A stretch of DNA of 64,000 nt, from assembly GCA_039025855.1 (NCBI GenBank), contig JBCCNL010000005.1, positions 1 through 64,000 of the forward strand. The letters run 5' to 3'. The notes below the pieces were generated by a model that worked only from the letters and a program-made list of their open reading frames with translations, was not told where the DNA came from and did no database searches. Every line of letters begins with the position of its first letter. Position 1 is the first letter of the stretch. Below, one piece after another: positions 7,817 to 17,900 of this stretch. The stretch comes from JBCCOW01 sp039025855. Its GTDB lineage: Bacteria; Planctomycetota; Phycisphaerae; Phycisphaerales; Phycisphaeraceae. A program made the position numbers and the translations under genes.

Positions 7817-8896
7817 ATGCCCGCCAACGACGGCATGAACTACGCCCCCACCGGCAAGCCCGACCCCGTCGTCGGCCCCGGTGAATTCAACTTTGCCGCC
7901 ATCGCCTTTGACCACGGCCACATCAACGGCCAGATCAACGGCCTCGTCGAAGCCGGGGCCACCCTCAAATACACCTACGACAAGCTTGACCGCTCCAAGG
8001 CCGAAGCCGCCGCCGAGAAGTTTGGAGCCACCGTTGTCGACGACCTCCAGGTCATCTTCGACGATCCCGAGATCCAGCTCTGTGCCGCCGCCGCCATCCC
8101 CAACGAACGCGCTCCCCTCGGCATCCAGTGCATGGACGCCGGCAAGCACTACTTCACCGACAAGACCCCCCTGACCTCCCTCGAACAGCTCGAAGACGTC
8201 AAAGCTGCCGTCGCACGCACCGGCAAGAAGTACATGTGCTACTTCTCCGAACGCCTCCACGTCGAGTCGGCCATGCACGCCACCACGCTCGTCGAGCAGG
8301 GCGCGATCGGCCGGGTCATCCATATCACCGGCTTCGGCCCCCACCGCCTCGGCGAACCATCCTCCCGCCCCGATTGGTTCTACAACCACGAGCAATACGG
8401 CGGAATCCTCTGCGACATCGGCTCCCACCAGATCGAACAGTTCCTCACCTACGCCGGCTGTAAAGACGCCACCGTCCAGGCCTCTAAGGCCGCCAACTAC
8501 AACCACCCCGACTACCCCGAACTCGAAGACTACGGCGACTGCACCCTCATCGGCGACAACGGTGCCACCATGTTCTTCCGCGTCGACTGGTTCACCCCCA
8601 AAGGCCTCCGTTCCTGGGGCGACGGCCGAACCTTCATCATCGGCACCGATGGCTACATCGAACTCCGCAAATACGTCGACGTCACCACCGACAACGGCGG
8701 CGACCAGCTCATCCTTGTCAACGCCGATGGCGAACAACGCATGAGCCTCGCCGGGAAGGTGGGCTACAAGTACTTCGGCCAGCTCATCCGCGACTGCCTC
8801 GACGGCACCGAAACCGCCATGACCCAGGCCCACACCCTCAAGGCCGCCGAGCTCTGCGTGCGTGCCCAACTCCAGGCCCAGCACCTCACCGCTTGA
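7817..8896 (+). CDS. Gfo/Idh/MocA-family oxidoreductase
   Basis: A 359-residue NAD(P)-dependent sugar or inositol dehydrogenase-like protein. The N-terminal Rossmann half includes FAAIAFDHGHINGQINGLVEAGA and the C-terminal half contains HRLGEPSSRPDWFYNHEQYGGILCDIGSHQIEQFL, the segment that usually carries the catalytic Lys/Asp/His set of this family. A CDIGSHQIEQ motif is typical of Gfo/Idh/MocA enzymes found next to sulfatases in planctomycetes. The classical GxGxxG is replaced by a divergent loop (AFDHGHING), so cofactor use is uncertain. The start is supported by a GGAG ribosome site. Codons end mostly in C. The stop codon overlaps the -35 box of the tRNA promoter downstream. Confidence 0.85.
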   Translation: MPANDGMNYAPTGKPDPVVGPGEFNFAAIAFDHGHINGQINGLVEAGATLKYTYDKLDRSKAEAAAEKFGATVVDDLQVIFDDPEIQLCAAAAIPNERAPLGIQCMDAGKHYFTDKTPLTSLEQLEDVKAAVARTGKKYMCYFSERLHVESAMHATTLVEQGAIGRVIHITGFGPHRLGEPSSRPDWFYNHEQYGGILCDIGSHQIEQFLTYAGCKDATVQASKAANYNHPDYPELEDYGDCTLIGDNGATMFFRVDWFTPKGLRSWGDGRTFIIGTDGYIELRKYVDVTTDNGGDQLILVNADGEQRMSLAGKVGYKYFGQLIRDCLDGTETAMTQAHTLKAAELCVRAQLQAQHLTA

Positions 8897-8920
8897 CAGC
8901 CCGCGTGCAGCGATTACACT
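8893..8920 (+). promoter_or_regulatory. Probable sigma-70-type promoter of the initiator tRNA gene
   Basis: A perfect TTGACA (8893-8898) is followed after 16 bases by TACACT (8915-8920), four of six matches to the -10 consensus. Transcription would start about 12 bases before the tRNA at 8939. The -35 box overlaps the TGA stop codon of the preceding oxidoreductase gene. Confidence 0.6.
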
Positions 8921-8938
8921 TATCGATTCAAAATCAAT

Positions 8939-10720
<1,782 letters not shown>

Positions 10721-10733
10721 GTTGGTTTCCCCG

Positions 10734-11990
10734 TTAGTGCTGACCAGACCTTACCGCGTACACCCCCTCCGCGCCACCCTCATCTACAAACTCGACCGCT
10801 TTCCGCATCATCCGGGCCCGCCAGTCCGTGTCCCGTAGGATCGTCTTCAATTCAACCGCCGCGAATCGCAACAGATCGCCTTCGGTCCCGAAGGTCTTAC
10901 CCCGTCTGACGGCCGCTGTCATCACCAACCCGAGCGCCGACTTGATGAGCAGGGAGGTTTCGTAAGACTCCCGAGGCAGCGGGTCCAAGGGCACGCCGAT
11001 CGGCCGCCCTACCCAATCCGCAAACCCCCGCTGAATCATGCTCCACATCGGCAGCGTACGCGCCCGTGTCGTGTGCGTCGGGTCCGGCCGCTCAGTGGTG
11101 AAGCGCACCCAGTCATTCGCTAGGTATGCGACCAGGTCGGCCCGCTTGTCGAAGTAATCCCGCACGGTATCAATTCCCCTCGACTTGAGCGTCAGCCGAT
11201 CCAGCTGGAACTCCGCCCGTGTCGCAGCCCTCGGCTCCACCCCCGACCAGCGGTGATACGCCGTCAGCGCGTGTTTCACCACATCCCCTTTCGCGTTTAA
11301 CTCCGCCAGCTTGTCGTACACCCGCAGCTGCGGCGACCGGCCGATGTAGACCGTCGTCCCGCGATTGCCACGGTTGATCTGGTGCGCCTTCGCCCTGGTC
11401 ACGAACGCCCCGGCCTCATACGCCTCCATAATCGGCCCGATCGCCACACCGGGCAGGTCCAGGCACGGATCGACCCGCGTCAGCCGCTCCCGCTGGACCC
11501 TCCCGCCAAGCGACGCCAGCAGGTTCCCTGCCCGGTCCCACAGCTTCTCCGCCGGCACCGTCAGGCACGCCCGCCCGTCCGCCCGCACCACCACGCTCGG
11601 CAGCGTCCGGTGTGGCTCCGCCCGGTCCGCCACCAGGAACACCAACCCCTGCGACGTGAACCGCCAAGGCATGTACGGCCCCTTATTGCCTCTTCCCAAT
11701 CGCGCCCCACCCGGACTCATCACCGCCGGCTGCCCCCCGAACTCGAAGACATCCAACGCCTCACCCTCCACCATCCCCCGGCTCGCCATGGCCTTGGCCG
11801 ACTGCAGCACCTCCCGCAGTTCCGGCCAACCCCGCTCCCACGCGATCGACCAGCTCCACTCCAGCCAGTCCTCCCCGCCAGTCATCGGCAAGGCTGAACC
11901 TTCACCATGGCTAGTCTGGGGGGGTGTGTTACTGGGATCACCCCCCGCGGCACACCGGCCACGACCGACGTTGTTCGACGACTTAGCCAT
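10734..11990 (-). CDS. Replication initiation factor, Rep_trans/NicK-like
   Basis: This 418-residue protein resembles the Rep_trans family of rolling-circle initiators and ICE relaxases. Supporting segments are LTRVDPCLDLPG (the acidic pair around the active site region), GNRGTTVYIGRSPQLRVYDKLAE (the conserved G-S-x-x-x-R-x-Y-x-K pattern) and RAEFQLDRLTLKSRGI. Its likely job is nicking an element origin for rolling-circle replication or mobilisation. The ATG at 11990 was chosen over an upstream one at 12086, because it overlaps the stop of the zinc-ribbon gene in an 8-base ATGGCTAA junction, a sign of translational coupling. The recombinase gene follows after 13 bp. Confidence 0.75.
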   Translation of the reverse strand: MAKSSNNVGRGRCAAGGDPSNTPPQTSHGEGSALPMTGGEDWLEWSWSIAWERGWPELREVLQSAKAMASRGMVEGEALDVFEFGGQPAVMSPGGARLGRGNKGPYMPWRFTSQGLVFLVADRAEPHRTLPSVVVRADGRACLTVPAEKLWDRAGNLLASLGGRVQRERLTRVDPCLDLPGVAIGPIMEAYEAGAFVTRAKAHQINRGNRGTTVYIGRSPQLRVYDKLAELNAKGDVVKHALTAYHRWSGVEPRAATRAEFQLDRLTLKSRGIDTVRDYFDKRADLVAYLANDWVRFTTERPDPTHTTRARTLPMWSMIQRGFADWVGRPIGVPLDPLPRESYETSLLIKSALGLVMTAAVRRGKTFGTEGDLLRFAAVELKTILRDTDWRARMMRKAVEFVDEGGAEGVYAVRSGQH

Positions 11991-12360
11991 CCGACGCCCC
12001 CTCACCCGGATCGATCGCCCGTCCCCCGATGCGATACACCGCCGCCGGACCCAGCCGGTAAGCCGTCGGCATCCGCCCCACCACACGACACTTCATCCGC
12101 TCGCCGCAATGCCGACACGTCAGCCACGCCCACTCCACCTCGTCCCACTCTGTCCAGCACCGCACCGTTGCCCCCGCTCGCTCAACCCGCGTCCGCGGCT
12201 GCCGTGGCGTCACCCACACGTACTCCGGCCGACCGATCGTCTCCTCCCCGCACGCCCCGCAGTACGCACGCAGCAGCTCACCGCCGGGCTGATCCAACGG
12301 CCCCATCCACATCGCATGCGACACCGGCTGGCCGTGCCATACCCTGCTTCGCCCCTTCAT
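11983..12360 (-). CDS. Small zinc-ribbon-like protein of the island
   Basis: A 125-residue protein with two CxxC pairs, CGACG near residue 35 and CRHCGERMKC near residue 84, that could form a zinc ribbon. The ends overlap both neighbours: its start ATG shares ATGA with the stop of the upstream small ORF, and its stop overlaps the Rep start by 8 bases. This makes it a genuine member of the Rep-recombinase operon. No family is recognised. It may help DNA binding in replication or recombination, which is a guess from context. Confidence 0.65.
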   Translation of the reverse strand: MKGRSRVWHGQPVSHAMWMGPLDQPGGELLRAYCGACGEETIGRPEYVWVTPRQPRTRVERAGATVRCWTEWDEVEWAWLTCRHCGERMKCRVVGRMPTAYRLGPAAVYRIGGRAIDPGEGASDG

Positions 12361-12638
12361 CCCGACCCCCCTTCTGCCCCACCCGCCCCACCCACCGTCA
12401 CTGCCTCACCCTCGCTCAGCCGCCTCGCCAACAGCCCGGCCAGGAGCGCAGTAACCCGGTCGTCCCGTCCGACCGCCTCGCGGCTATCTTGGCTAACCCC
12501 GAACTCCGCGCGCCACACCCGCGATCGACCGCCACACCGCAGCCCAGCCGGAGCCCGCGACGGGGCGTCGGCTCGGGGCCGACCGCCCCCGTCTCGGCCC
12601 CCGGCTGGGTCTTCCGGGTTGTGTGCTGCTGCGTCCAC
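12357..12638 (-). CDS. Possible small island protein
   Basis: The frame encodes 93 residues from a GTG at 12638 and ends in an ATGA overlap with the zinc-ribbon gene, which favours translation. The N-terminal half is Gly/Arg/Pro-rich, the C-terminal half contains a helical stretch (DRVTALLAGLLARRLSEGEAV). No family is recognised. Two other frames are also open here, so the choice rests mainly on the stop/start overlap. It lies 44 bp after the preceding gene. Confidence 0.35.
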   Translation of the reverse strand: MDAAAHNPEDPAGGRDGGGRPRADAPSRAPAGLRCGGRSRVWRAEFGVSQDSREAVGRDDRVTALLAGLLARRLSEGEAVTVGGAGGAEGGSG

Positions 12639-12682
12639 CCCCGCAACATGCCCGGATCACATCGACCACCCCGCGACACAAG

Positions 12683-13804
12683 TCAGCCCGAGTTGAGTCG
12701 TCCCGGCTGGGATAAAAGTTGCTTGGCCATGGGTCGCAGCCGTTGCAGCTGCCGAGACCAGGACCTGGGTTGAAGGTCGGCCAAGTCTCGATCAAGCTCC
12801 ATCTGCGCCGACTTGCCGCGTCCGATCCGGTCTTTCGCCACGGCGTGGAACAACTCCAGAACCTGTGCGGCGTTGATCGATGCCTGCTGCACCTCTGGCT
12901 TGCCCCACACCACGTACTTTCCCACTTCCTTAACCGTCTCCTGGATCATCGCTCCGACAAACTGTTTCACATGGACCTGCGAAAACCGGTCTCCGCCCAG
13001 TCCCGTGTCCGCCCATGCCCGTACCTGGTTTTCGCGCCAGTGTCGGGCCTCTCCATCCTCCACATTGATCCACTCGCGGACCTCCGGTAGCCCGGACGCC
13101 AAGGGGTCGATCCGGACGAGGTGTTCCACGGCCGCAACCTGATCCTCTTCGGTCCGCCCTACCCGCAGCCGACGAAGCTCACGGATCGGCGTGGTCTTAA
13201 AGAGCAGGACCGCCGGCAGGCAGACCCGCATGTAGAAGTACAACTCTGGGGACGTCCGCAGCTTGTCGTCAAGGCCCGGCAATTCCTGCGGCTCTTCGCC
13301 ACGAAGCTCACGCCCCAGCCGCAGCAGGTGTTTATCGCTGAGCCGTTGCTGTTGCTTCATTCCCACACGCCACCCCTGCACAAACTTGTGCATGCTGACG
13401 TTCTCTCGGATGAATGTCTTCACGTCTTCCGGGTCTTCACGCGCCCAGGTGCTGATCGCTCGGGTTTCGTCGAGCAGTTCTTGAAGCGGTACGCCCAGCT
13501 TGGGGAGCAGCGTGCCGTCTTCGTCTTTGGAGAGGTCGTCGAGGGCGGTCGTCAGGGCGCGGTGATCCCGGTAGAGAGCGAACCAGCGGTCCTGCTCGGG
13601 GCGGGCTGGCATGAGCTTCTCGATGGTGTCATCGCGGTACGCCTCGAGGAGCTCGTACAGGGGTTCGGCGAAGGCGGCTGCTTCCTGGATGATCCGTTTA
13701 GCAGCCCAGTTCATCTGGATGCCCGCAAGGGCCTTGTGGAGAGCCATCTTCTGCGGGCGGTTGTTTGAGGGGCTGTAGGGCCGTGTGGGTTTGGATAATG
13801 ACAT
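12683..13804 (-). CDS. Island protein of unknown function
   Basis: A 373-residue, mostly helical, charged protein without signal peptide or membrane segments. It starts MSLSKPTRPYSPSNNRPQKM at 13804; the open frame further upstream overlaps transposase debris. Recognisable stretches are DRWFALYRDHRALTTALDDLSKDEDGTLLPKLGVPLQELLDE and a basic C-terminus. It is the first gene of the operon leading through the zinc-ribbon and Rep genes to the recombinase. No family is recognised. Position suggests a role in element maintenance or control. Confidence 0.7.
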   Translation of the reverse strand: MSLSKPTRPYSPSNNRPQKMALHKALAGIQMNWAAKRIIQEAAAFAEPLYELLEAYRDDTIEKLMPARPEQDRWFALYRDHRALTTALDDLSKDEDGTLLPKLGVPLQELLDETRAISTWAREDPEDVKTFIRENVSMHKFVQGWRVGMKQQQRLSDKHLLRLGRELRGEEPQELPGLDDKLRTSPELYFYMRVCLPAVLLFKTTPIRELRRLRVGRTEEDQVAAVEHLVRIDPLASGLPEVREWINVEDGEARHWRENQVRAWADTGLGGDRFSQVHVKQFVGAMIQETVKEVGKYVVWGKPEVQQASINAAQVLELFHAVAKDRIGRGKSAQMELDRDLADLQPRSWSRQLQRLRPMAKQLLSQPGRLNSG

Positions 13805-13839
13805 GCCCGGAAATCCCGCCTGATGAATCGTGCTGGGCC

Positions 13840-14215
13840 CATGGGTTTGGCCCAAAAAGAAACGCTCACACCGCATTACGCTAGACGCAGCGTGCAGCGG
13901 TAATGTACTACGACTCGGCCTCCACAGGGAACGATTTATACCGACCCGGCTAGACCGGGCCGGTCCCCGCGGAGCGGTAGTGAGCGTGCCAGCGCTGCGT
14001 ATGGGTCACCGTCAGCAAACGCATGAACTCGCTCAGGTCGTCATCACCAAGGGGCCACAACAACAGATGCCAGTGGTTGGGCATCAAGGTGTGAGCCAGC
14101 AGCTCCATACCCAGAACTCACAACAGTGTGTCCCGCAGTACCCGCTCGAAAGCCTCATAGTCAACAGGCTTAAGGGCGACGGTGCTTCAGCGATTTAGCG
14201 GTTCAAGACCGTGGC
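13840..14215 (-). pseudogene. Decayed REP-associated tyrosine transposase (TnpA_REP)
   Basis: Read on the minus strand, stop-interrupted pieces line up with the transposase associated with bacterial REP sequences: VLNR, then DYEAFERVLRDTL, a stop, then MELLAHTLMPNHWHLLLWPL (the HUH-type MPNHWHLL signature), TQRWHAHYRSAGTGPV, a stop where YQGR is expected, RYKSFPVEAES, a stop, and RCV-RNAV-AFL. At least five in-frame stops plus a frame change near 14170 show it is dead. It sits between the operon start and the Rhs cassette. Ends are approximate. Confidence 0.82.
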
Positions 14216-14489
14216 GGGTCGGTACGGCTGGAAGCCCGCCACCGATCTTTACCCAAGTCAGATGCCGCGACGACTGCGGGGCAGCCAAATAGGCAAGCCC
14301 TGCGCCAAGCATGCCCGGGCCGAGACGGTGGTGATTATAGTCAAGCGGAACCTCGGCGACTGCCTGCGGACCCGGACAACCCACCGCCGAGAGATGGAAA
14401 TGCTCTTCAAAGTCCTCACCCACAACATCATGATCATTAGGCGTCAAACTGAGAGTCGCAACAGAGCCCTCCCGACTCTTTTTCTTATC
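14216..14489. other. Non-coding remnant region
   Basis: No convincing gene. A minus-strand frame encodes LDYNHHRLG around 14330-14350, which recalls the tail of IS3-type transposases, but the rest does not support this. Base composition begins to shift to AT-rich towards 14490. Confidence 0.35.
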
Positions 14490-14954
14490 CTACTGCTCCG
14501 CGTGCTTGGCTCCCTCAAACATTACACGCGATAGTTGTTCATCTGCAAATACAAAAAATACACGACCAGCATCTTGTCGATCCGCGTAATAGATTAATAT
14601 ATCTTCATTGTCGTCAGTATTCTTGTGGATATCTGGCATTCCATACAAAAACACAATGTCGCCTATCGCAACCTTGACGCCTCTGTTAATCCTTTCGATT
14701 TCGATGGCAGCTACAGATGCGATAAAACTATCATAGTCTTCGGCGCCCTCATGTTTTTGGCTAGCAAATTGCACATAAGACATTAAAGATCCAAAGGTAA
14801 GTTGTTCCAAAAAAAGGGGCGTGGCGTGGCGATCACCCAAGCCAGTGGCATTGGCGCTGTCGTATGGATGGCGAATTGATGTACAGCTTGCCATCATTAA
14901 AATAGACGCACAGGCACACATTGTCTTCAACATAATTATTCGATTCCTATGCAT
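14490..14954 (-). CDS. Lipoprotein following the Rhs gene, possible immunity protein
   Basis: A 154-residue protein whose start MHRNRIIMLKTMCACA overlaps the last codons of the Rhs gene by 8 bases; a second ATG at 14933 is also possible. A lipoprotein signal ends in ILMMASC, so the mature protein would be anchored to a membrane through that cysteine. The remainder is acidic (KNTDDNEDILIYYADRQDAGRVFFVFADEQL) and has no family I recognise. The DNA is much richer in A+T than the flanks. A gene overlapping the 3' end of an Rhs gene is the normal place for an immunity gene; the export signal is unusual for that role and would suit a target outside the cytoplasm. Confidence 0.7.
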   Translation of the reverse strand: MHRNRIIMLKTMCACASILMMASCTSIRHPYDSANATGLGDRHATPLFLEQLTFGSLMSYVQFASQKHEGAEDYDSFIASVAAIEIERINRGVKVAIGDIVFLYGMPDIHKNTDDNEDILIYYADRQDAGRVFFVFADEQLSRVMFEGAKHAEQ

Positions 14955-17900
14955 ATTGTTTTGACGGATCGTTACAGGCGACGTTATCTCCTTCGTGATG
15001 TTTGCATGTTGCAAAATACGCACTCCAAGAAATAATCCATGCGTCTGCCGCACCGCGAAGCCAATTGCATTCCCATATTATGAATGAGTAACACTTTCCA
15101 CTGCATCTGCTGCCAATGCCCGGGCAGTTGCCCTTTGGCTTTTCGAGGCACGGGTCAATATATACTCTATACCTTACATCAAACAGATTGTCGACCGTAC
15201 ATTCATCAGCCGGAGGTAATTCAAAATTGTTACGTCCGCAGTAGCAGCATTTATCTGAACTTTCGGGGAGCAGGCCTGACGAATCTGTTTGATTCGTATA
15301 TATGTAGTATAAATTTTTACCAGCCACATAATGCGCCGGATCTTCCTGCAAGAATCTGCCTAATATGGTAGACCGGACCCGTCTTCTATTGTCTATTGTC
15401 GCTGTTGCGATATCGAGCGTGAGCCCCTGCTGGCTGTAGGGCGTGAGCGGGTCGGTGGTGACGGGGTTGTAGTCGTCGTCGAAGACGTCGCGAGAGCCGT
15501 AGGGCGTAAAAGCGTAGCGCTGGGCGACGTCTGCCCCGGTGTCGATCACGGCGGCGACGTTGTAGAGGTCGTCTTGGAGGAAGTACAGCGTCTCGTCGAG
15601 GGTGCCATTCCCAGTCGTGTCGGTCTGTTGTTCGCAGAGCTGATCGACGTAGGCAATCTGTGGCGCGTGGTAGACGACCTGCTGATAGAGCTGTGAGGAC
15701 GAAGCCCCGGCGGTTTGTCGGTGGGTTTCGAGTCGTTGCCAGTGCCGGGAGTAGTGGACGGTGTCGCGGTGCGTGAGCTTCAGCGTGGTCGTGTCGTAGG
15801 CGGCTTCGGTGATGCGTCGGCCCAGGGCGTCGTAGCAGTAGAAGGCGACACGCGGTGCGTCGGCGAACGGCCCGCCGTCGTCTTGCTTGACCCAGACGAG
15901 GCGGTTCCAGGCGTCGTACTGGGCCCGGAACCCGAGCGTCGGGTCGTCCGGCCGCGGGAACGCCGTCGTGTTGCCCTCCCCGTCGTAGGCGGGCGTCGCC
16001 CAGGCCGGCTCACCATCGTTGATGATGGAGGTGATCTGGTTCTCGGTGTTGTGAGTCCGGGCCTGATCGATCGCGGGGGGATTCGGTAGGTATCCCTTCC
16101 AGTTACCGAGGGGGTCGAGTGTCCAAGTCTCTCTTAGCGATTGGTTGGTAACGCCGGTATAGGGCGGCCCAGAGGTCGGGTCTAGCTGACCGCGTTGGTA
16201 GTCTTCGAGCCGGTTGAGGTCATCGATGCCGTAGAGCTCATCGAAGTATTTCGGGGTGGAGAGGGCTTTGCTGACCACGTCTTCACGGTACAGGCGGTTG
16301 CTGTTGCGGTCGTATCCGTATTTGTGCCTAGATTTCGTGGTGGTGGAAGATCCGAAGGACTGCCAGTGCTGGTCGATGACGCGGTTGAAGCGGTCGAGGC
16401 TGGTGTAGGTGGTGGGGTTGAAGTCGTAGTAACGGAGCTCGACGCTCGGTTGCGGGTATTTGACGTGGACGAGCATCCGGGCCCCGAGGTAGGCGTAGCG
16501 GACAACCTGGTAGGCGTTATTGGGGTCGTTGAGGAGTTTGGGGACGCTCAGGGCGTTCTGGGTGGGCGAACTGTCGTCGTAGAGGGTTTCGAGGACCCGG
16601 CCATCGGGGTAGGTCATCGACTCGAGCCGGGTGGTGTTGGTGATGGCGGGGCTGCTGCCGCGCGAGTCGGTGCCCTGGGCGTGGGTGTACTGGACCTTTT
16701 GGCTGGTGGCTTCGTTAACGGCGGCGTCGGGCTGCTGCCAGGAGGTCTTGAGGTTGTTGAAGGCGTCGTAGTCGAAGCGGACTTCGTTGGTGACGCCGTG
16801 GTTCGGGTCGTCGCCCATGCTGATGTGTGATCGGCTGGAGGCCACGAGGCCGCGGGCGTTGTACTGGGTGGTGAGGCGTTTGATGCCCTCGTGGATGCCC
16901 GGATTCGATGGCCCAAGCGTCCCGAACGTCGTCACTTTGTCCTGGGTGGGTCGGCCGAGCTTGTCGTAGTTGTAGAGGTGCTTGGTGCCGTTGCGGTCGA
17001 TCTTGCAGAAGACCTCGGCCTGCCGGTTGTAGGCGAAGGTCACACCACCGGAAGGTGGGGATTGGGGGTACTGGATGCGGGCAAGCAGGGAGTTGTCCGC
17101 GATGCGTGACGTACCCCCGCCCCCGGAAGGGAAGGTGACACCATAGTGGTAGGTCGTGACCTGGTCGGGGGTGGAGCCGGGCATGACGGCGGTGAGGGTG
17201 GCGACCTGGCCGTCGGCGGTGTAGGTGGTCTGAGTTGTGCGGTTGGTGGAGTCGGTGGGCGTGCCGGGCGAGACGTAGTTTTCGATGAGAGCGGTCTCGC
17301 GATCGAGGCCGTCGTACTCGCGGAGGGTGACTAGAGCCTTCGGATCGGTGGTCTGGTCGTTGCGGCCCGCGTCGTCGTATTCCATCGTGGTGACGAGGAC
17401 GTCGTCGGAACGGGAGGGGATCGAGGCCGGACGGATGGGCGCACTTCCGGGGGCACCGTAGTCGGCGACGGCGATCTGACGATGGATTGGGTCGAAGTAT
17501 TGGAAGGTGTAGCTGTCGCGGTAGGTGGATTCACTTCCGGTATAGAGCTGCTTTTGGGTGAGGGTAATAGGCAGGTCGGCTTCGTTGAAGGTCGTGAGAG
17601 AGTCCTCGACGACGATCTCAACGGATGTGCTGTTCTCGTAGGCGAGCAGGGAGCGGGTTTGTCGGCCGAGGTTGTCGTACTCGAATTTGGAGTAGGCGGC
17701 GGAGTCGCCGGGGTTGGCTTGCTCGATGAGGTTACCGGCGGGGTCGTAGGTGTTGTTGCCGACGAGCTGGCCAGAGAGGGAGCCGTCCGTGGGGTCGACG
17801 CCGTGGACGGTGGTGCGGTAGACGCGGTTGCGGTCGTCGTAGGCGGTGTCGGTCCGGGCCTCGAGCTTGCCGGCGGCGGTGGTGTCACGGGAGGTGGTCT

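Noticed and set aside
7544..8884. Minus-strand frame of 446 codons opposite the Gfo/Idh/MocA gene
   Set aside because: Val/Gly/Glu-rich shadow of the plus-strand gene, with no motif and no ribosome site.
12416..12795. Two other open frames (12416-12679 and 12493-12795, minus) beside the small island gene
   Set aside because: Arg/Gly/Ser-rich with no coupling to neighbours; the frame ending at 12357 has an ATGA junction and was kept at low confidence.
14320..14360. DYNHHR peptide resembling the end of an IS3-type transposase
   Set aside because: Only six residues match, and no other part of an IS3 transposase or its terminal repeats was found.
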